From: Alcanivorax sp. DP30
GTDB lineage: Bacteria > Pseudomonadota > Gammaproteobacteria > Pseudomonadales > Alcanivoracaceae
Reading direction: 5' to 3'
Length of the DNA stretch: 64,000 bases
Assembly (NCBI RefSeq): GCF_009882945.1
Contig: NZ_WTUY01000005.1
Coordinates: forward strand, 475,863-539,862
Shown here: positions 45,219 to 55,116 of the stretch, piece after piece
How positions within the stretch are numbered: the stretch's first letter is position 1
Layout of the letters: each line of letters begins with the position of its first letter
Position numbers and translations under genes: made by a program
Notes under the pieces: generated by a model
What the model saw: only the letters and a program-made list of their open reading frames with translations
Databases searched by the model: none
Told to the model about the DNA's origin: nothing

Positions 45219-46841
45219 ATGAACGGAACCATGATGCATGAATCGCTGACGGTGGGGTCGTTGCTGGACCATGCCATGAACTACCACGCCGGCACCGAAG
45301 TGGTCTCTGTGGAAGTCAACGGTGATGTTGAAACCCTGAACTGGGGCCAGATTTCCCACAATGCCCGCCGTCTGGCGGCGGTGCTGGACAAGCTTGAGGT
45401 TCCGGTGGGCAGCCGTTGCGGCACCATTGCCTGGAATAACCGTCGCCACCTGGAAATCTACTATGGGGTGGCCTCCAGCGGCCGCATCACCCACACCATC
45501 AATCCCCGTCTGCACCCTGAGCAGCTGATCTTCATTGTGGAGGATGCGGATGATCAGGTGTTGTTCTTCGACCGGACTTTCCTGCCGGCAGTTGCTGCGC
45601 TGAAGCCCAAGCTCAAGAGCATCAAGCATTTCATTCTCATGGGTGGTCGTGATGCCGAAGCGGAAGCCATGCTGGATGGGCTGAAATTCTATGATGAACT
45701 GCTCGACGAGGTGGAGCCTGTCGCGCAATGGCCCGAGATTGATGAGACCAGTCCCGCTGCCCTGTGTTACACCTCGGGTACCACTGGTAACCCCAAAGGG
45801 GTGCAATACACTCACCGCTCCACGGTGCTGCATTCCCTGTCGGGCAATCAACCTGACGGGCTGGCCATTGCCGCACGCGATACGGTGCTGCCCGTGGTGC
45901 CCATGTTCCATGTGAATGCCTGGGGCGTGCCCTATATCGCTGCGGCGGTGGGTGCCAAGCTGGTCTTGCCGGGGCCGCACCTGGACGGCGAAAGCCTGGT
46001 GAACCTGCTGAACGATCAATCGGTGACGATGGCACTGGGTGTGCCCACCATCTGGATGGGGCTGCTGGAAGCCATGGCGCGTACCGGCAAGAAACCGGAA
46101 AGCCTGGAACGTACCGTGGTAGGTGGATCTGCACTGCCGCCGTCCATGATTGATCAGTTCCGTGACAAGTACGGCGTCGAACTGATTCATGCCTGGGGCA
46201 TGACCGAAACCTCTCCTCTGGGCACCATGAACCAGTTGCTGCAGAAGCATCAGGGGCTGAGCGATGAAGAGAAAGCCTTGCTCCGCCAGGGGCAGGGACG
46301 TCCGCCCTATGGGGTTGCCTTGCGTATCGTTGATGAGGAAGGCAAGCCGCTTCCCCATGATGGCAAGACCCAGGGCGACCTGCAGATTCGCGGTCACTGG
46401 ATTGTGGAAAGCTACTTTGGCAAGGGTGAATCCGCGCTGACTGCCGATGGCTGGTTTGATACCGGTGACGTGGCCACCGTGGATGAAGACGGCTACATGA
46501 TCATCCGCGATCGCTCCAAGGACATCATCAAGTCTGGTGGTGAGTGGATCTCCACGGTGGAACTGGAAAACATTGCCATTGCCCATCCGGGTATCGCCAA
46601 CGCAGCGGCCATTTCGGCCCGTCATCCCAAGTGGGATGAGCGCCCGATCCTGGTCGCTATCAAGAACGGTGAGGCTGACGTGTCCGAAGAAGCCTTGCTG
46701 GCGTTCTACAAGGGCAAGGTGGCCAGCTGGCAGATCCCGGACAAGGTCATCTTTGTGGATGAGCTGCCCCTGGGTGCTACCGGCAAGGTGATGAAGAACC
46801 AGCTGCGTGAACGCTTCGGTGACGTTTTGCTGGAAAGCTGA
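45219..46841 (+). CDS. Acyl-CoA ligase, AlkK-like medium/long-chain type
   Basis: 540-residue AMP-forming ligase. P-loop [20 protein letters not shown]5 motif AWGMTETSP, hinge [35 protein letters not shown], and the C-terminal lysine in [15 protein letters not shown]. The length and the [13 protein letters not shown] segment fit AlkK and related ligases, which activate fatty acids from alkane oxidation. The ATG at 45219 has GAGGAGAG upstream. A hairpin terminator follows at 46897 and a TetR gene lies beyond it. Probable role: activate fatty acids for beta-oxidation or for the wax-ester synthase at 48531. Confidence 0.92.
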   Translation: MNGTMMHESLTVGSLLDHAMNYHAGTEVVSVEVNGDVETLNWGQISHNARRLAAVLDKLEVPVGSRCGTIAWNNRRHLEIYYGVASSGRITHTINPRLHPEQLIFIVEDADDQVLFFDRTFLPAVAALKPKLKSIKHFILMGGRDAEAEAMLDGLKFYDELLDEVEPVAQWPEIDETSPAALCYTSGTTGNPKGVQYTHRSTVLHSLSGNQPDGLAIAARDTVLPVVPMFHVNAWGVPYIAAAVGAKLVLPGPHLDGESLVNLLNDQSVTMALGVPTIWMGLLEAMARTGKKPESLERTVVGGSALPPSMIDQFRDKYGVELIHAWGMTETSPLGTMNQLLQKHQGLSDEEKALLRQGQGRPPYGVALRIVDEEGKPLPHDGKTQGDLQIRGHWIVESYFGKGESALTADGWFDTGDVATVDEDGYMIIRDRSKDIIKSGGEWISTVELENIAIAHPGIANAAAISARHPKWDERPILVAIKNGEADVSEEALLAFYKGKVASWQIPDKVIFVDELPLGATGKVMKNQLRERFGDVLLES

Positions 46842-46896
46842 TCACGCCAGCGGCTGCTTGCAGCTGCTTCTTCTGAACACTACTGCCTGATTAACG

Positions 46897-46929
46897 CCTG
46901 CCTTGGGGGCTCTCCCCGGGGCAGGTTTT
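46897..46929 (+). terminator. Intrinsic terminator after the acyl-CoA ligase
   Basis: Stem CCTGCCTTGGGG / CCCCGGGGCAGG (two G-T pairs) with a 5-base loop and a TTTT tail, 55 bp after the ligase stop. Confidence 0.65.
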
Positions 46930-46955
46930 GGTCGGGTTAACGTGGCGAGACAGGC

Positions 46956-47570
46956 ATGACGGATTCAGTAACCGACAAGCTTCAGTTACGAGAGCAGCGT
47001 AACTCCCAGAAACGTAATGAAAAAAAAGCCCTGATTGCTGACAGTGCCCTGCAGGCGTTGCATGAGCTTGGTTTCGCCAACACCAGTTTGCGCGATATTG
47101 CGGCCAGGGCCGGATTGTCGCTGGGGATGTTGCATTATTACTTCGAAGACAAGACAGCGCTGATCGCTTATTGCGTGAAGACTTACAAGTCCGGTTTTAT
47201 GGCGTCCCTGGAGGGGGCGCTTGCCGGTGAGCAAGACCGGGCGGCGGTAGTTGCCCGGCTGTCTGGCGTACTGGCGTTTGCCATTTTCAATGATGGCCCG
47301 ACCCACCGGCTCTGGTATGACATTCGCAACCAGGCACTGTTTGATCCCGCTTTTCGGGAAACGGTCAATGATATCGAGCAGAGTCTGGTTCAAGTCATGA
47401 AGAATGCGTGGGTTCTGGCGGGGCACAGTGATTCGTCGTTTTCCCCACTGGTTTACTCGGCCGTTGACGGCGCTTTCCAGTACCTGGTGCACCAGCAAGC
47501 GCTGGGGGTGGCGAAGAATCAGCAAGCCATTGCCGGGGAGCTCCAGTGGGTGCTGGAGCGGATTTTATAG
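46956..47570 (+). CDS. TetR/AcrR family transcriptional regulator
   Basis: 204 residues. N-terminal helix-turn-helix ALIADSALQALHELGFANTSLRDIAARAGLSLGMLHYYFEDKTALI (about residues 24-68). The C-terminal domain resembles the BetI/TetR_C group. It lies downstream of the acyl-CoA ligase and upstream of atfA2, so it may control one of these, but no matching palindrome pair was found. Start ATG 46956 follows a weak GAGACAGG stretch. Confidence 0.88.
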   Translation: MTDSVTDKLQLREQRNSQKRNEKKALIADSALQALHELGFANTSLRDIAARAGLSLGMLHYYFEDKTALIAYCVKTYKSGFMASLEGALAGEQDRAAVVARLSGVLAFAIFNDGPTHRLWYDIRNQALFDPAFRETVNDIEQSLVQVMKNAWVLAGHSDSSFSPLVYSAVDGAFQYLVHQQALGVAKNQQAIAGELQWVLERIL

Positions 47571-47817
47571 CGGTTGCCTTGTGCCGGCCCGGGGCGGAGG
47601 CCCACTGGGCCGGGGCTGGCGCCCATGTCCAATGTGTGGATTATCGTTCCCCGGTTGAGAGTTCTGGATCGTCTTTTGTGCGGCAGGCCGCAACGGCCTG
47701 ATCCAAATCAGTGTTTTTTCCCCCGAGCGCGCATACTGTTGAATAAGACTGGATCCTGGCAGGGCCCTGTGCTGCCGGGTGACGGCGTGTGATACAGCGG
47801 TCATGGGAGCTTGAAGG

Positions 47818-48276
47818 ATGAGTGTAGAAACCGTTTACGATGTCATGGAGCTGACTCGCAAGGTGCATCACAAACTGGCTGAGGATCTGGATAACTGCTA
47901 CACGGTGGAAGGCAGGGAGCGTGTCCGCATGTTGCTCGCCTATCTGAGTGAGCATGAGTCGAAGCTTGAGGCGGTGATCAAACAGGCGGAGCAGGATGCT
48001 GTCAAAGCTATCCTGAATACCTGGCTAAGTGATTACCTGGATGGCTTTGCTGCCCTGCAGCATCTTTCCGCACCGCTGGAATGTGATCGTGGTGATGCCG
48101 ATGCCGTGCTGGCGGCTGTGCTTGTCATGCATGAGCGATTGATCGAGCTCTATCGCTACCTGGCAGACAAGGCGCCGACCCCCTCGGTGGCGGAATTGCT
48201 CGGTAGCCTCATGGAGCTGGAACACAGTGAAGCCATGCGCATGGCTCGTGATGCCGGACGCTTGAACGATATCTGA
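47818..48276 (+). CDS. Hypothetical helical protein
   Basis: 152 residues, predicted wholly alpha-helical, in a pattern that suggests a four-helix bundle such as a hemerythrin- or ferritin-like fold (MSVETVYDVMELTRKVHHKLAEDLDNCY). Histidines and glutamates are present (VHHKL, LSEHESKLEAV, MELEHSEAM) but no established metal motif is clear. Family not recognised. It lies upstream of atfA2 with a 254-bp gap. Confidence 0.7.
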   Translation: MSVETVYDVMELTRKVHHKLAEDLDNCYTVEGRERVRMLLAYLSEHESKLEAVIKQAEQDAVKAILNTWLSDYLDGFAALQHLSAPLECDRGDADAVLAAVLVMHERLIELYRYLADKAPTPSVAELLGSLMELEHSEAMRMARDAGRLNDI

Positions 48277-48384
48277 CGCACTGCAAACTGGAGCGGGACG
48301 GGAACACTCGGGTTTGCGGTTTTGTGTGGGCGAAAACCGGTTGCCGCCGCCGCGGCAGCGCCTGTGTCGTGTTGATTCTGCTCG

Positions 48385-48400
48385 TCCGGATGTATCCGGA
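48385..48400. promoter_or_regulatory. Palindrome upstream of atfA2
   Basis: TCCGGATGTATCCGGA: two TCCGGA units around TGTA, 130 bp before the atfA2 start. Possible operator or short hairpin. Motif only. Confidence 0.3.
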
Positions 48401-48530
48401 AATAACCAAATGCAACGAATCTGGCAATGAGTCCGAGGGAGAAATCCTGACAATAAAGCATTTGGCATTGATGTCAGGAGAGTGGCATCGTGTTGATCAA
48501 ACAATAAAGAATAACGTTCGGGAGCAGATT

Positions 48531-49883
48531 ATGGCGCGCAAACTTTCCATTATGGATTCCGGCTGGCTGATGATGGAAACCCGGGAGACCCCCATGCACG
48601 TGGGCGGGCTGGCATTGTTCACCATTCCCGAGGATGCCCCGGCGGACTACATGGAAAGCATGTATCGCTACCTGGTGGATGTGGATGGAATCTGTCGTCC
48701 GTTTAGCCAGAAGATCCAGTCGCATTTGCCGCTGCGAATGGATGCGGCCTGGGTGGAAGACGAGAATTTCGATATTGATTATCACGTGCGCCACTCCGCC
48801 TTGCCGCGCCCGGGCCGGGTCCGCGAACTGTTGGCGCTGGTGTCCCGTTTGCATGCCCAGCGCCTCGATCCCAGCCGTCCCCTGTGGGAGTGCTACCTGA
48901 TTGAGGGGATTGAGGGGAACCGCTTTGCGCTCTACACCAAGATGCACCATTCCATGGTGGACGGCATGGCGGGCATGCACCTGATGCAGTCACGCATGGC
49001 GAAGAGTGCGGATGAGGGTATCCCCGCGCCCTGGTCCGGTGAGTGGGATGCCAACAAGCCCAAGCGCTCACCCGGAGAAAAAGTGAAGGCGTCCGTGCGG
49101 CAGGGCTTTAGCAATGTGTCCAAAGGCACGGGGCAGCTGGTCGACCTGTTGCGTCAGCCCAAGGATGGCAACGTGAAAACCATTTACCGGGCACCCAAAA
49201 CCCAGCTTAACCGTCGGGTGACGGGCGCTCGACGGTTTGCTGCCCAGTCCTGGTCCCTGCCGCGCATCAAGGCAGCGGCAAAGAAGCACAACGGCACAGT
49301 GAACGATATCTTTCTGGCCATGTGTGGCGGTGCTCTGCGGCGTTACCTGCTGTCCCTGGACAGTCTGCCGGACGAGGCGCTGGTGGCGCAGGTGCCGGTG
49401 GCGCTGCGCAGTGCGGATCAGGCCGGGGAGGGCGGTAATGCCATTACCACCGTGCAGGTCAGCCTGGGCACCCATTTGGGCACGCCGGAAGAACGCCTGG
49501 CCGCGATTCAGGATTCCATGAAATCGGTCAAAGATCGCCTTGGCGATATGCAGAAAGCCGAGATCGACGTGTATACCCTGCTCACCAATGTGCCGTTGTC
49601 TCTGGGGCAGATTACCGGTTTGTCCGGGCGCGTCAGCCCCATGTTCAATCTGGTGATTTCCAATGTGCCAGGGCCGAAGCAAACCTTGTATCTCAACGGT
49701 GCCGAGATGCAGGCTACCTATCCGGTATCGTTGGTGCTGCACGGCTATGCGTTGAACATTACCGTGGTCAGCTACAGGGACAGCCTGGAGTTCGGGGTCA
49801 TCGGTTGTCGCGATACCCTGCCGCATATCCAGCGTTTCCTGGATTACTTCGAACAATCCCTGGCTGAGCTGGAGCAGGATTGA
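48531..49883 (+). CDS. atfA2: Wax ester synthase/diacylglycerol acyltransferase AtfA2
   Basis: 450-residue WS/DGAT that joins acyl-CoA to fatty alcohols (wax esters) or diacylglycerol (triacylglycerol), the carbon store of Alcanivorax. The catalytic motif HHSMVDG is at 139-145; PLWE is at 117-120, and NDIFLAMCGGALRRYL and SNVPGPKQTLYLNGA are further conserved blocks. From memory the sequence closely matches AtfA2 of A. borkumensis. The ATG at 48531 has a GGGAG site; the frame extends to 48324, but the protein starts here. It is followed after 20 bp by a small membrane protein. Confidence 0.95.
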   Translation: MARKLSIMDSGWLMMETRETPMHVGGLALFTIPEDAPADYMESMYRYLVDVDGICRPFSQKIQSHLPLRMDAAWVEDENFDIDYHVRHSALPRPGRVRELLALVSRLHAQRLDPSRPLWECYLIEGIEGNRFALYTKMHHSMVDGMAGMHLMQSRMAKSADEGIPAPWSGEWDANKPKRSPGEKVKASVRQGFSNVSKGTGQLVDLLRQPKDGNVKTIYRAPKTQLNRRVTGARRFAAQSWSLPRIKAAAKKHNGTVNDIFLAMCGGALRRYLLSLDSLPDEALVAQVPVALRSADQAGEGGNAITTVQVSLGTHLGTPEERLAAIQDSMKSVKDRLGDMQKAEIDVYTLLTNVPLSLGQITGLSGRVSPMFNLVISNVPGPKQTLYLNGAEMQATYPVSLVLHGYALNITVVSYRDSLEFGVIGCRDTLPHIQRFLDYFEQSLAELEQD

Positions 49884-49903
49884 TAACCACCTTGGGGTGA
49901 AGG

Positions 49904-50194
49904 ATGGTTGAGTGGGTGTGGGCCGCGGCGATTACCGTTTGGCTGGTCTGGGGGGGCTATGAGGCGGTGTCCGGCAGGTTGCTGCATGCTGCGACACTCA
50001 TGACTCTGCTCTGGTGGGCCGTGCTTTTTTCAGTTGTATTCTATTTTGGCGCCAGCGCCTTTCATCTTCTCTGGATCATGCCGTTGATTTACCTGATGGC
50101 GCACATGGTCACTGTGAACACCCCAATACAGTCATGGGTAATGTCGGTGGTGATGATGTCACCACTGATGGTGTCGCTTGCCGTGTTTGGCTGA
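49904..50194 (+). CDS. Small hypothetical membrane protein
   Basis: 96 residues with three or four hydrophobic segments. No family recognised. It starts 20 bp after the atfA2 stop, after an AGGATG-type site, so it is probably co-transcribed with atfA2. Whether it acts in wax-ester storage is unknown. Confidence 0.7.
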   Translation: MVEWVWAAAITVWLVWGGYEAVSGRLLHAATLMTLLWWAVLFSVVFYFGASAFHLLWIMPLIYLMAHMVTVNTPIQSWVMSVVMMSPLMVSLAVFG

Positions 50195-50237
50195 AGCAGC
50201 GGCAGAGCAGATACAATACGGCGTCAAGGAGACGGCC

Positions 50238-50801
50238 ATGTATTACCGGAACGTGATGCGTAGATTAGTGCTGCTGTTGTCATGCCTGTTGGCTCAGGCG
50301 TCATGGTCTTCCGGGCCTCCCGGAGAATTTGTCGATGAGGGCGTTTGTCCTTTTGAGTGTTGCGAGTACGGTCGCTGGACGGCGGTTCAGTCCGTGACGG
50401 TTTTTGATCAGGTGGAGGGTAAACCGGTTGCCAAGCTGCATCCCGATGAGTCGGTGGATGCCCTGACGGGGGATGTATATATCAGCGAGCCGGGACTTGT
50501 TGTGGTACGGCGTGATTATCAGAGTCCGGAGTCCGGTCGCCGCTATCAGGCGGGTGACAGGATGTATGTCTATACCTCCCAGGGAGAGGGCTTCTTCCGG
50601 GTCTGGGTGGATCAGGCCTGGTTGAGTGAGGAGATCACGTTTCTGGCCGGTTGGGACAGCTGTGAAGAGGATGACAGTTGCTGGGGAGAGGTGGTGCGTG
50701 TGCCGGCATCCCGTTGGTGGATCAATGTCCGGCAGGATAATGGACAGCAAGGCTGGGTTCAGGATACGGACGTCTTTCTGGGTAGTGACGCCTGTGGTTG
50801 A
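50238..50801 (+). CDS. Exported protein with SH3-like repeats
   Basis: 187 residues with a signal peptide (MYYRNVMRRLVLLLSCLLAQASWSSG). A cysteine cluster (CPFECCEYG) follows, then two short beta segments like bacterial SH3 domains (TVFDQVEGKPVAKLHPDESVDALTG and the C-terminal WWINVRQDNGQQGWVQDTDVF). It may bind a cell-wall or surface ligand (inference). The ATG at 50238 has an AAGGAG site. It is rightward, with the start 43 bp after the previous gene. Confidence 0.7.
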   Translation: MYYRNVMRRLVLLLSCLLAQASWSSGPPGEFVDEGVCPFECCEYGRWTAVQSVTVFDQVEGKPVAKLHPDESVDALTGDVYISEPGLVVVRRDYQSPESGRRYQAGDRMYVYTSQGEGFFRVWVDQAWLSEEITFLAGWDSCEEDDSCWGEVVRVPASRWWINVRQDNGQQGWVQDTDVFLGSDACG

Positions 50802-50813
50802 TCCGCGCCAGGT

Positions 50814-51221
50814 TTAGAAACGCGGTCCTGTGCGATGCCAGTCCGGTAGCCGCTCGGGCTGGCAGACACGGAATCCGAAGCTGCCGTAAAGGTTGGCGGT
50901 GGTGCCACAATGGTAGACAACGTAATTGGGTGGGTAACGCTCAGGAATCGCGACCAGGTGATAATCCAGAATGGACGCACATTGGTCCCGTTGCGCTGAT
51001 GACCAGTGGGACGGAAATTCCACTGACCACCTTCCGGGGCCGCTCCGGCCAATGAGCACTTCCCCTGACAATTCTGGTGCGCCGGCTTCACTGTTCTGGC
51101 CCTCCAGGGCCAACCAGGGGGTGCGCACTTTGGCGGGGCTCCAGCGAAAACGCAGCCAGCCTTTGTGATAAAGCCAGGGCCCCAGGCTGCGGTCAAACAT
51201 GTTAAACAAACGAGTGAGCAC
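50814..51221 (-). CDS. Hypothetical protein downstream of fumC
   Basis: 135 residues. Family not recognised. The GTG at 51221 is preferred: AAGGAAAG lies just upstream and overlaps the fumC stop, while the ATG at 51200 has no ribosome site. A 13-bp gap to fumC shows co-transcription. One cysteine pair (YHCGTTA, RVCQ) is present; no membrane segment. Confidence 0.65.
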   Translation of the reverse strand: MLTRLFNMFDRSLGPWLYHKGWLRFRWSPAKVRTPWLALEGQNSEAGAPELSGEVLIGRSGPGRWSVEFPSHWSSAQRDQCASILDYHLVAIPERYPPNYVVYHCGTTANLYGSFGFRVCQPERLPDWHRTGPRF

Positions 51222-51234
51222 CGGGTGTCTTTCC

Positions 51235-52617
51235 TTATGGCCGGGAGGTGTTGTCCGTCAATGTGGCCGGGTCGAGAAGGCGTTCCAGTTCTTCGCGTTC
51301 CAGGTCGGTGTGTTCTGCGGCCACATCAATGATCGGGCGGTTTTGCTGGTAGGCCAGCTTGGCAATTTCTGCCGCTTTCATGTAGCCGATCACCGGGTTC
51401 AGCGCGGTGACCAGAATCGGGTTGCGGGCCAGCGCCTCATTCAGTTTCTCTTCCCTTACCGTAAACGTAGCGATGGCCTTGTCCGCCAGCAGGCGGCTGA
51501 CGTTGCTGAGCAGACTGATGCTTTCCAGCAGGTTTTTCGCCACCAGCGGCAGCATGACGTTCAGTTCGAAATTTCCCGATTGCCCGGCCACGGTGAGGGT
51601 GGTGTCGTTGCCGATGACCTGGGCGGCCACCATGGCGGCGGCTTCCGGAATCACCGGGTTAACCTTGCCGGGCATGATGGAGGAACCCGGTTGCAGGGCT
51701 TGCAGTTCGATTTCCCCTAAACCGGCCAGCGGCCCGGAATTCATCCAGCGCAGATCGTTGGCGATTTTCATGAGCGACACCGCAGTGGTCTTCAGCTGGC
51801 CAGACAGGGCCACGGCAATATCCTGGGAGCCGATGTGGGTGAAGAAGTTTTCTGCCGGCGTGAAGGTGATGCCGGTATGGGTGCTCAGGGCCCGACTAAA
51901 GGCGGCGGCAAACTGTGGGTGGGCGTTGATGCCGGTCCCCACCGCAGTGCCTCCCTGGGCCAGGCTCTGGATAGATGGCTGCAGCTGTTTCAGGTGGGTA
52001 ATGTTGCGTTCTATCTGGTCGGCCCAGGCGTGGAGAGCCTGGCTCATGCGCACCGGCATGGCATCCATCAGATGGGTACGGCCGGTTTTTACATGGTGAT
52101 GTACCTCATCCGCCTTGCGGCGGGTTACCTGCACCAGATGTTGAAGCGTCGGCAGTAAATCTTCCGCCAACGCCATGGATGCGCTGACATGGATAGAGGT
52201 GGGGATCACATCGTTACTGCTCTGGCCACAGTTGATGTGATCGTTGGCGTTGACTGGCTTGCCGTAACGGTGGCTGGCCAGGGTGGCCAGCACTTCGTTG
52301 GCGTTCATGTTGGAGCTGGTGCCTGAGCCGGTCTGGAATACATCCACCGGGAAGTGCTGCATGAAATCGCTAGCCAGTAACTCATCCACACACTGACAAA
52401 TGGCGTCGCCCATTGGGGCCGGAATCTGTTCCAGTTCGTTGTTGGCCGTGGCTGCTGCCCGTTTCACTAAAAGCAGGGCGCGAATGAAGGCCTCGGGTAG
52501 CGGCTGACCACTGACGGGGAAATTGTCGATGGCCCGCTGCGTTTGTGCGCCGTAAAGCGCATCTGCGGGCACATTCAGCTCACCCATGCTGTCTTTTTCG
52601 ATGCGAAAGCGGGTCAT
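51235..52617 (-). CDS. fumC: Class II fumarase FumC
   Basis: 460-residue cytosolic fumarate hydratase of the TCA cycle, iron-free. The family signature GSSIMPGKVNP is present, and TGTSSNMNANEVLA and GRTHLMDAMPVRM match catalytic regions. The ATG at 52617 follows GGGAG. It precedes the hypothetical gene at 50814 in an operon. Normal length, nothing unusual. Confidence 0.96.
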   Translation of the reverse strand: MTRFRIEKDSMGELNVPADALYGAQTQRAIDNFPVSGQPLPEAFIRALLLVKRAAATANNELEQIPAPMGDAICQCVDELLASDFMQHFPVDVFQTGSGTSSNMNANEVLATLASHRYGKPVNANDHINCGQSSNDVIPTSIHVSASMALAEDLLPTLQHLVQVTRRKADEVHHHVKTGRTHLMDAMPVRMSQALHAWADQIERNITHLKQLQPSIQSLAQGGTAVGTGINAHPQFAAAFSRALSTHTGITFTPAENFFTHIGSQDIAVALSGQLKTTAVSLMKIANDLRWMNSGPLAGLGEIELQALQPGSSIMPGKVNPVIPEAAAMVAAQVIGNDTTLTVAGQSGNFELNVMLPLVAKNLLESISLLSNVSRLLADKAIATFTVREEKLNEALARNPILVTALNPVIGYMKAAEIAKLAYQQNRPIIDVAAEHTDLEREELERLLDPATLTDNTSRP

Positions 52618-52723
52618 GGTTTGCTCCCTGTCAGCGGTCCAGACCACGAGTGTAGCAGTTGCCCATGGCTATCGCCCGGCGGGTACCCGGTTGGCGCCGG
52701 ATACCCGGTATTCGGGCGGCTCA

Positions 52724-53113
52724 TCAGTCTTGCCCGGCTGGTAAAACCTCGAGCAATTGCAGCTGCAACGTTCGGTTTCGATAGGGCCAGTCGATGGTGT
52801 CGCCAACCGCAAGCCCAAGCAGGGCTGCGCCAGCAGGGCTCAGGATCGAAATGGCGTCCGTGTAGAGTTCGCGGTCGGCGGGCATTGCCAGCACGCGTTG
52901 GTGTTCCTTGCCTGTTGTCGTCTCGCGAAAGCGCACACGGCTACCCAGGCAAACGGTGCCTTCAGGCAGCTGCTCCGGAGGGACGACGTGAGCCCGTTCC
53001 AGCTCCGTATAAAGGTGGTCTGCTTCGTCGCTGTCGTCCTGCTGGTGTTCGAGCAAGGCATACAGACGGGCACGATCCAGCGTGCTGATGGTAATAGGGG
53101 GCAGATTGGCCAT
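52724..53113 (-). CDS. rnk: Regulator of nucleoside diphosphate kinase Rnk
   Basis: 129 residues, GreA/GreB-like protein: N-terminal coiled segment then a C-terminal GreA domain (SRVRFRETTTGKEHQRVLAMPADRELYTDAISILSPAGAALLGLAVGDTIDWP). It binds RNA polymerase and in E. coli influences nucleotide kinase levels. The ATG at 53113 has AGGAG and replaces the longer frame start at 53170. Separated from fumC by 106 bp on the same strand. Confidence 0.88.
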   Translation of the reverse strand: MANLPPITISTLDRARLYALLEHQQDDSDEADHLYTELERAHVVPPEQLPEGTVCLGSRVRFRETTTGKEHQRVLAMPADRELYTDAISILSPAGAALLGLAVGDTIDWPYRNRTLQLQLLEVLPAGQD

Positions 53114-53438
53114 TGGGTTCTCCTGAAAAAGTCCGATTGTGAGGTGCTGGAGGCGCCGAACTTCCGGCACGGGCTCGGACGTTCGGCGTCAGGAGAGAAA
53201 GGCAGGGATGCTCGCAACCATGCCCGCGTTGGGGGTGGCTGTCTGGGGGAGAAGTCGCAGGCTCACCGTCACGGGAGCAAAGTTAACGGTCATGGTGTGA
53301 GCGTAGCAGAAAGGCGGTGGTTGTCCAGATGACTCACCCTGAATCCATAACCCTGTATTGCCTGAAGGAGGTGTCGAGTCGATCGTCAGGTGGGTAACAT
53401 ACCCGGCAATGACCCTACAGGTGGACAGGAAGGCGAAC

Positions 53439-53927
53439 GTGGAAAAGGACGCGATACAACAGGCGGCGCAGCTGCTGGCAGAGACTCTGCTCCGGCAGCA
53501 ACTGATGGCGGTGACAGCAGAATCCTGTACCGGTGGCGGTATTGCCCAGGTACTTACGGAGATTCCCGGTTCCTCTCGCTGGTTTGAACGAGGTTTTGTC
53601 TCCTATTCCAACGAGGCCAAGCAGGACCTGCTGGGGGTTACCGCTGCGACCCTTGATGCCCATGGCGCGGTGAGTGAAGAAACGGCGCTGGAAATGGCCC
53701 GTGGTGCGGTAAGTCATTCCCGTGGCCATGTCAGCGTGGCAGTGACCGGCATTGCCGGGCCGGACGGAGGCAGCCGGGACAAGCCGGTGGGCACGGTGTG
53801 GATTGCCTGGGGGCAGAAGCTGGGCTACGCCGAAGCGCAATGCTTCCATTTTCAGGGCGACCGCCATGCCGTTCGTCAGCAGACCATTCTGGAAGCCATC
53901 AAGGGCTTGAATGCCCGCCTTCAGTAG
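53439..53927 (+). CDS. pncC: NMN amidohydrolase PncC (CinA C-terminal family)
   Basis: 162 residues. Converts nicotinamide mononucleotide to nicotinic acid mononucleotide in NAD recycling. Signatures TAESCTGGGIAQ, RGFVSYSNEAKQDLLGV and GIAGPDGGSRDKPVGTVWIAW are present. I choose the GTG at 53439 because AGGAAGG lies upstream and the length fits E. coli PncC; an ATG at 53409 without a ribosome site is the alternative. It directly precedes recA, as is common. Confidence 0.88.
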   Translation: MEKDAIQQAAQLLAETLLRQQLMAVTAESCTGGGIAQVLTEIPGSSRWFERGFVSYSNEAKQDLLGVTAATLDAHGAVSEETALEMARGAVSHSRGHVSVAVTGIAGPDGGSRDKPVGTVWIAWGQKLGYAEAQCFHFQGDRHAVRQQTILEAIKGLNARLQ

Positions 53928-53986
53928 TCACAATCTGCCCATGCGATAAACAGGGTTGCAAAGGACAGGAATACCTGTTCATAATA

Positions 53987-54002
53987 CTGTCCATATTGTC
54001 AG
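53987..54002. promoter_or_regulatory. LexA-box-like site upstream of recA
   Basis: CTGTCCATATTGTCAG has the CTGT-N8-ACAG form with one mismatch in the right arm. It lies 80 bp before the recA start, the expected region for SOS control. Confidence 0.55.
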
Positions 54003-54081
54003 TGCTGACTGAAAGGCCAGTCTGGCGACACAGATACCGGCGATGCAATGACTGTCACGCCGACAAAGGAGAGGGGTCACA

Positions 54082-55116
54082 ATGAGCGATAAATCCAAGG
54101 CGTTGTCCGCCGCACTGTCCCAGATCGAACGTCAGTTTGGTAAAGGTTCCGTGATGCGCATGGGCGACCGCAAGCGTGAGCGCATGCCGTCCATTTCTAC
54201 TGGCTCCCTGGGGCTGGACATTGCATTGGGCATTGGCGGTCTGCCGAAAGGCCGTATCGTCGAAATCTACGGCCCTGAATCTTCCGGTAAGACGACCCTG
54301 ACCCTGAGTGTGATCGCCCAGGCACAGAAGAAAGGCGCCACTTGTGCCTTTGTGGATGCAGAACACGCCCTGGACCCGGACTACGCCGAGAAGCTGGGCG
54401 TGAACGTGGACGACCTGATCGTGTCCCAGCCGGACACTGGTGAGCAGGCGCTGGAAATCACCGACATGTTGGTCCGTTCCGGGGCCGTGGACGTGGTGAT
54501 TGTGGATTCCGTGGCGGCCCTGGTGCCGAAGGCCGAGATCGAAGGTGAGATGGGTGATGCCCACGTAGGTCTGCAGGCCCGCCTGATGAGCCAGGCGCTG
54601 CGCAAGATCACCGGTAACGTAAAGAATGCCAATACGCTGGTGGTGTTCATTAACCAGATCCGCATGAAGATCGGTGTGATGTTCGGTAACCCGGAAACGA
54701 CCACCGGCGGTAACGCGCTCAAGTTCTACTCCTCCGTCCGTCTGGATATTCGCCGTATTGGTGCAGTGAAGCAGGGCGATGAAGTCACCGGTAACGAGAC
54801 CCGTGTGAAGGTTGTGAAGAACAAGGTGTCTCCGCCGTTCCGTCAGGCCGAGTTCCAGATTCTCTACGGCCAGGGGATCAACCAGCTGGGTGAAGTGCTG
54901 GATCTGGGCGTTCAGCAGGGCCTGGTGGACAAGTCCGGTGCCTGGTATGCCTACAAGGGCGACAAGATTGGCCAGGGTAAGCAGAACGCCTGCGAGTACC
55001 TGCGTGAGAACCCGGCCATTGCCGAGGAAATCGAGCTGGAAATCCGCGCCCGTCTACTGCCGGATCCGAACGCCGAAGCGCCAATGGAAGAGGAAGTTGC
55101 GGCGGACGATGAGTGA
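54082..55116 (+). CDS. recA: Recombinase RecA
   Basis: 344 residues. Walker A GPESSGKT at 64-71 and the RecA core ([46 protein letters not shown]) are intact; the C-terminus is acidic ([11 protein letters not shown]). Strand exchange in repair and SOS induction. Preceded by an AAGGAGAGG stretch and by a LexA-box-like site. recX overlaps by 8 bp. Confidence 0.98.
   Translation: MSDKSKALSAALSQIERQFGKGSVMRMGDRKRERMPSISTGSLGLDIALGIGGLPKGRIVEIYGPESSGKTTLTLSVIAQAQKKGATCAFVDAEHALDPDYAEKLGVNVDDLIVSQPDTGEQALEITDMLVRSGAVDVVIVDSVAALVPKAEIEGEMGDAHVGLQARLMSQALRKITGNVKNANTLVVFINQIRMKIGVMFGNPETTTGGNALKFYSSVRLDIRRIGAVKQGDEVTGNETRVKVVKNKVSPPFRQAEFQILYGQGINQLGEVLDLGVQQGLVDKSGAWYAYKGDKIGQGKQNACEYLRENPAIAEEIELEIRARLLPDPNAEAPMEEEVAADDE

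Noticed and set aside
45018-46625. 535-residue open frame opposite the acyl-CoA ligase
   Set aside because: Antisense to a gene with all ligase motifs; composition is rich in His, Gln and Arg as expected for a shadow frame in GC-rich DNA.
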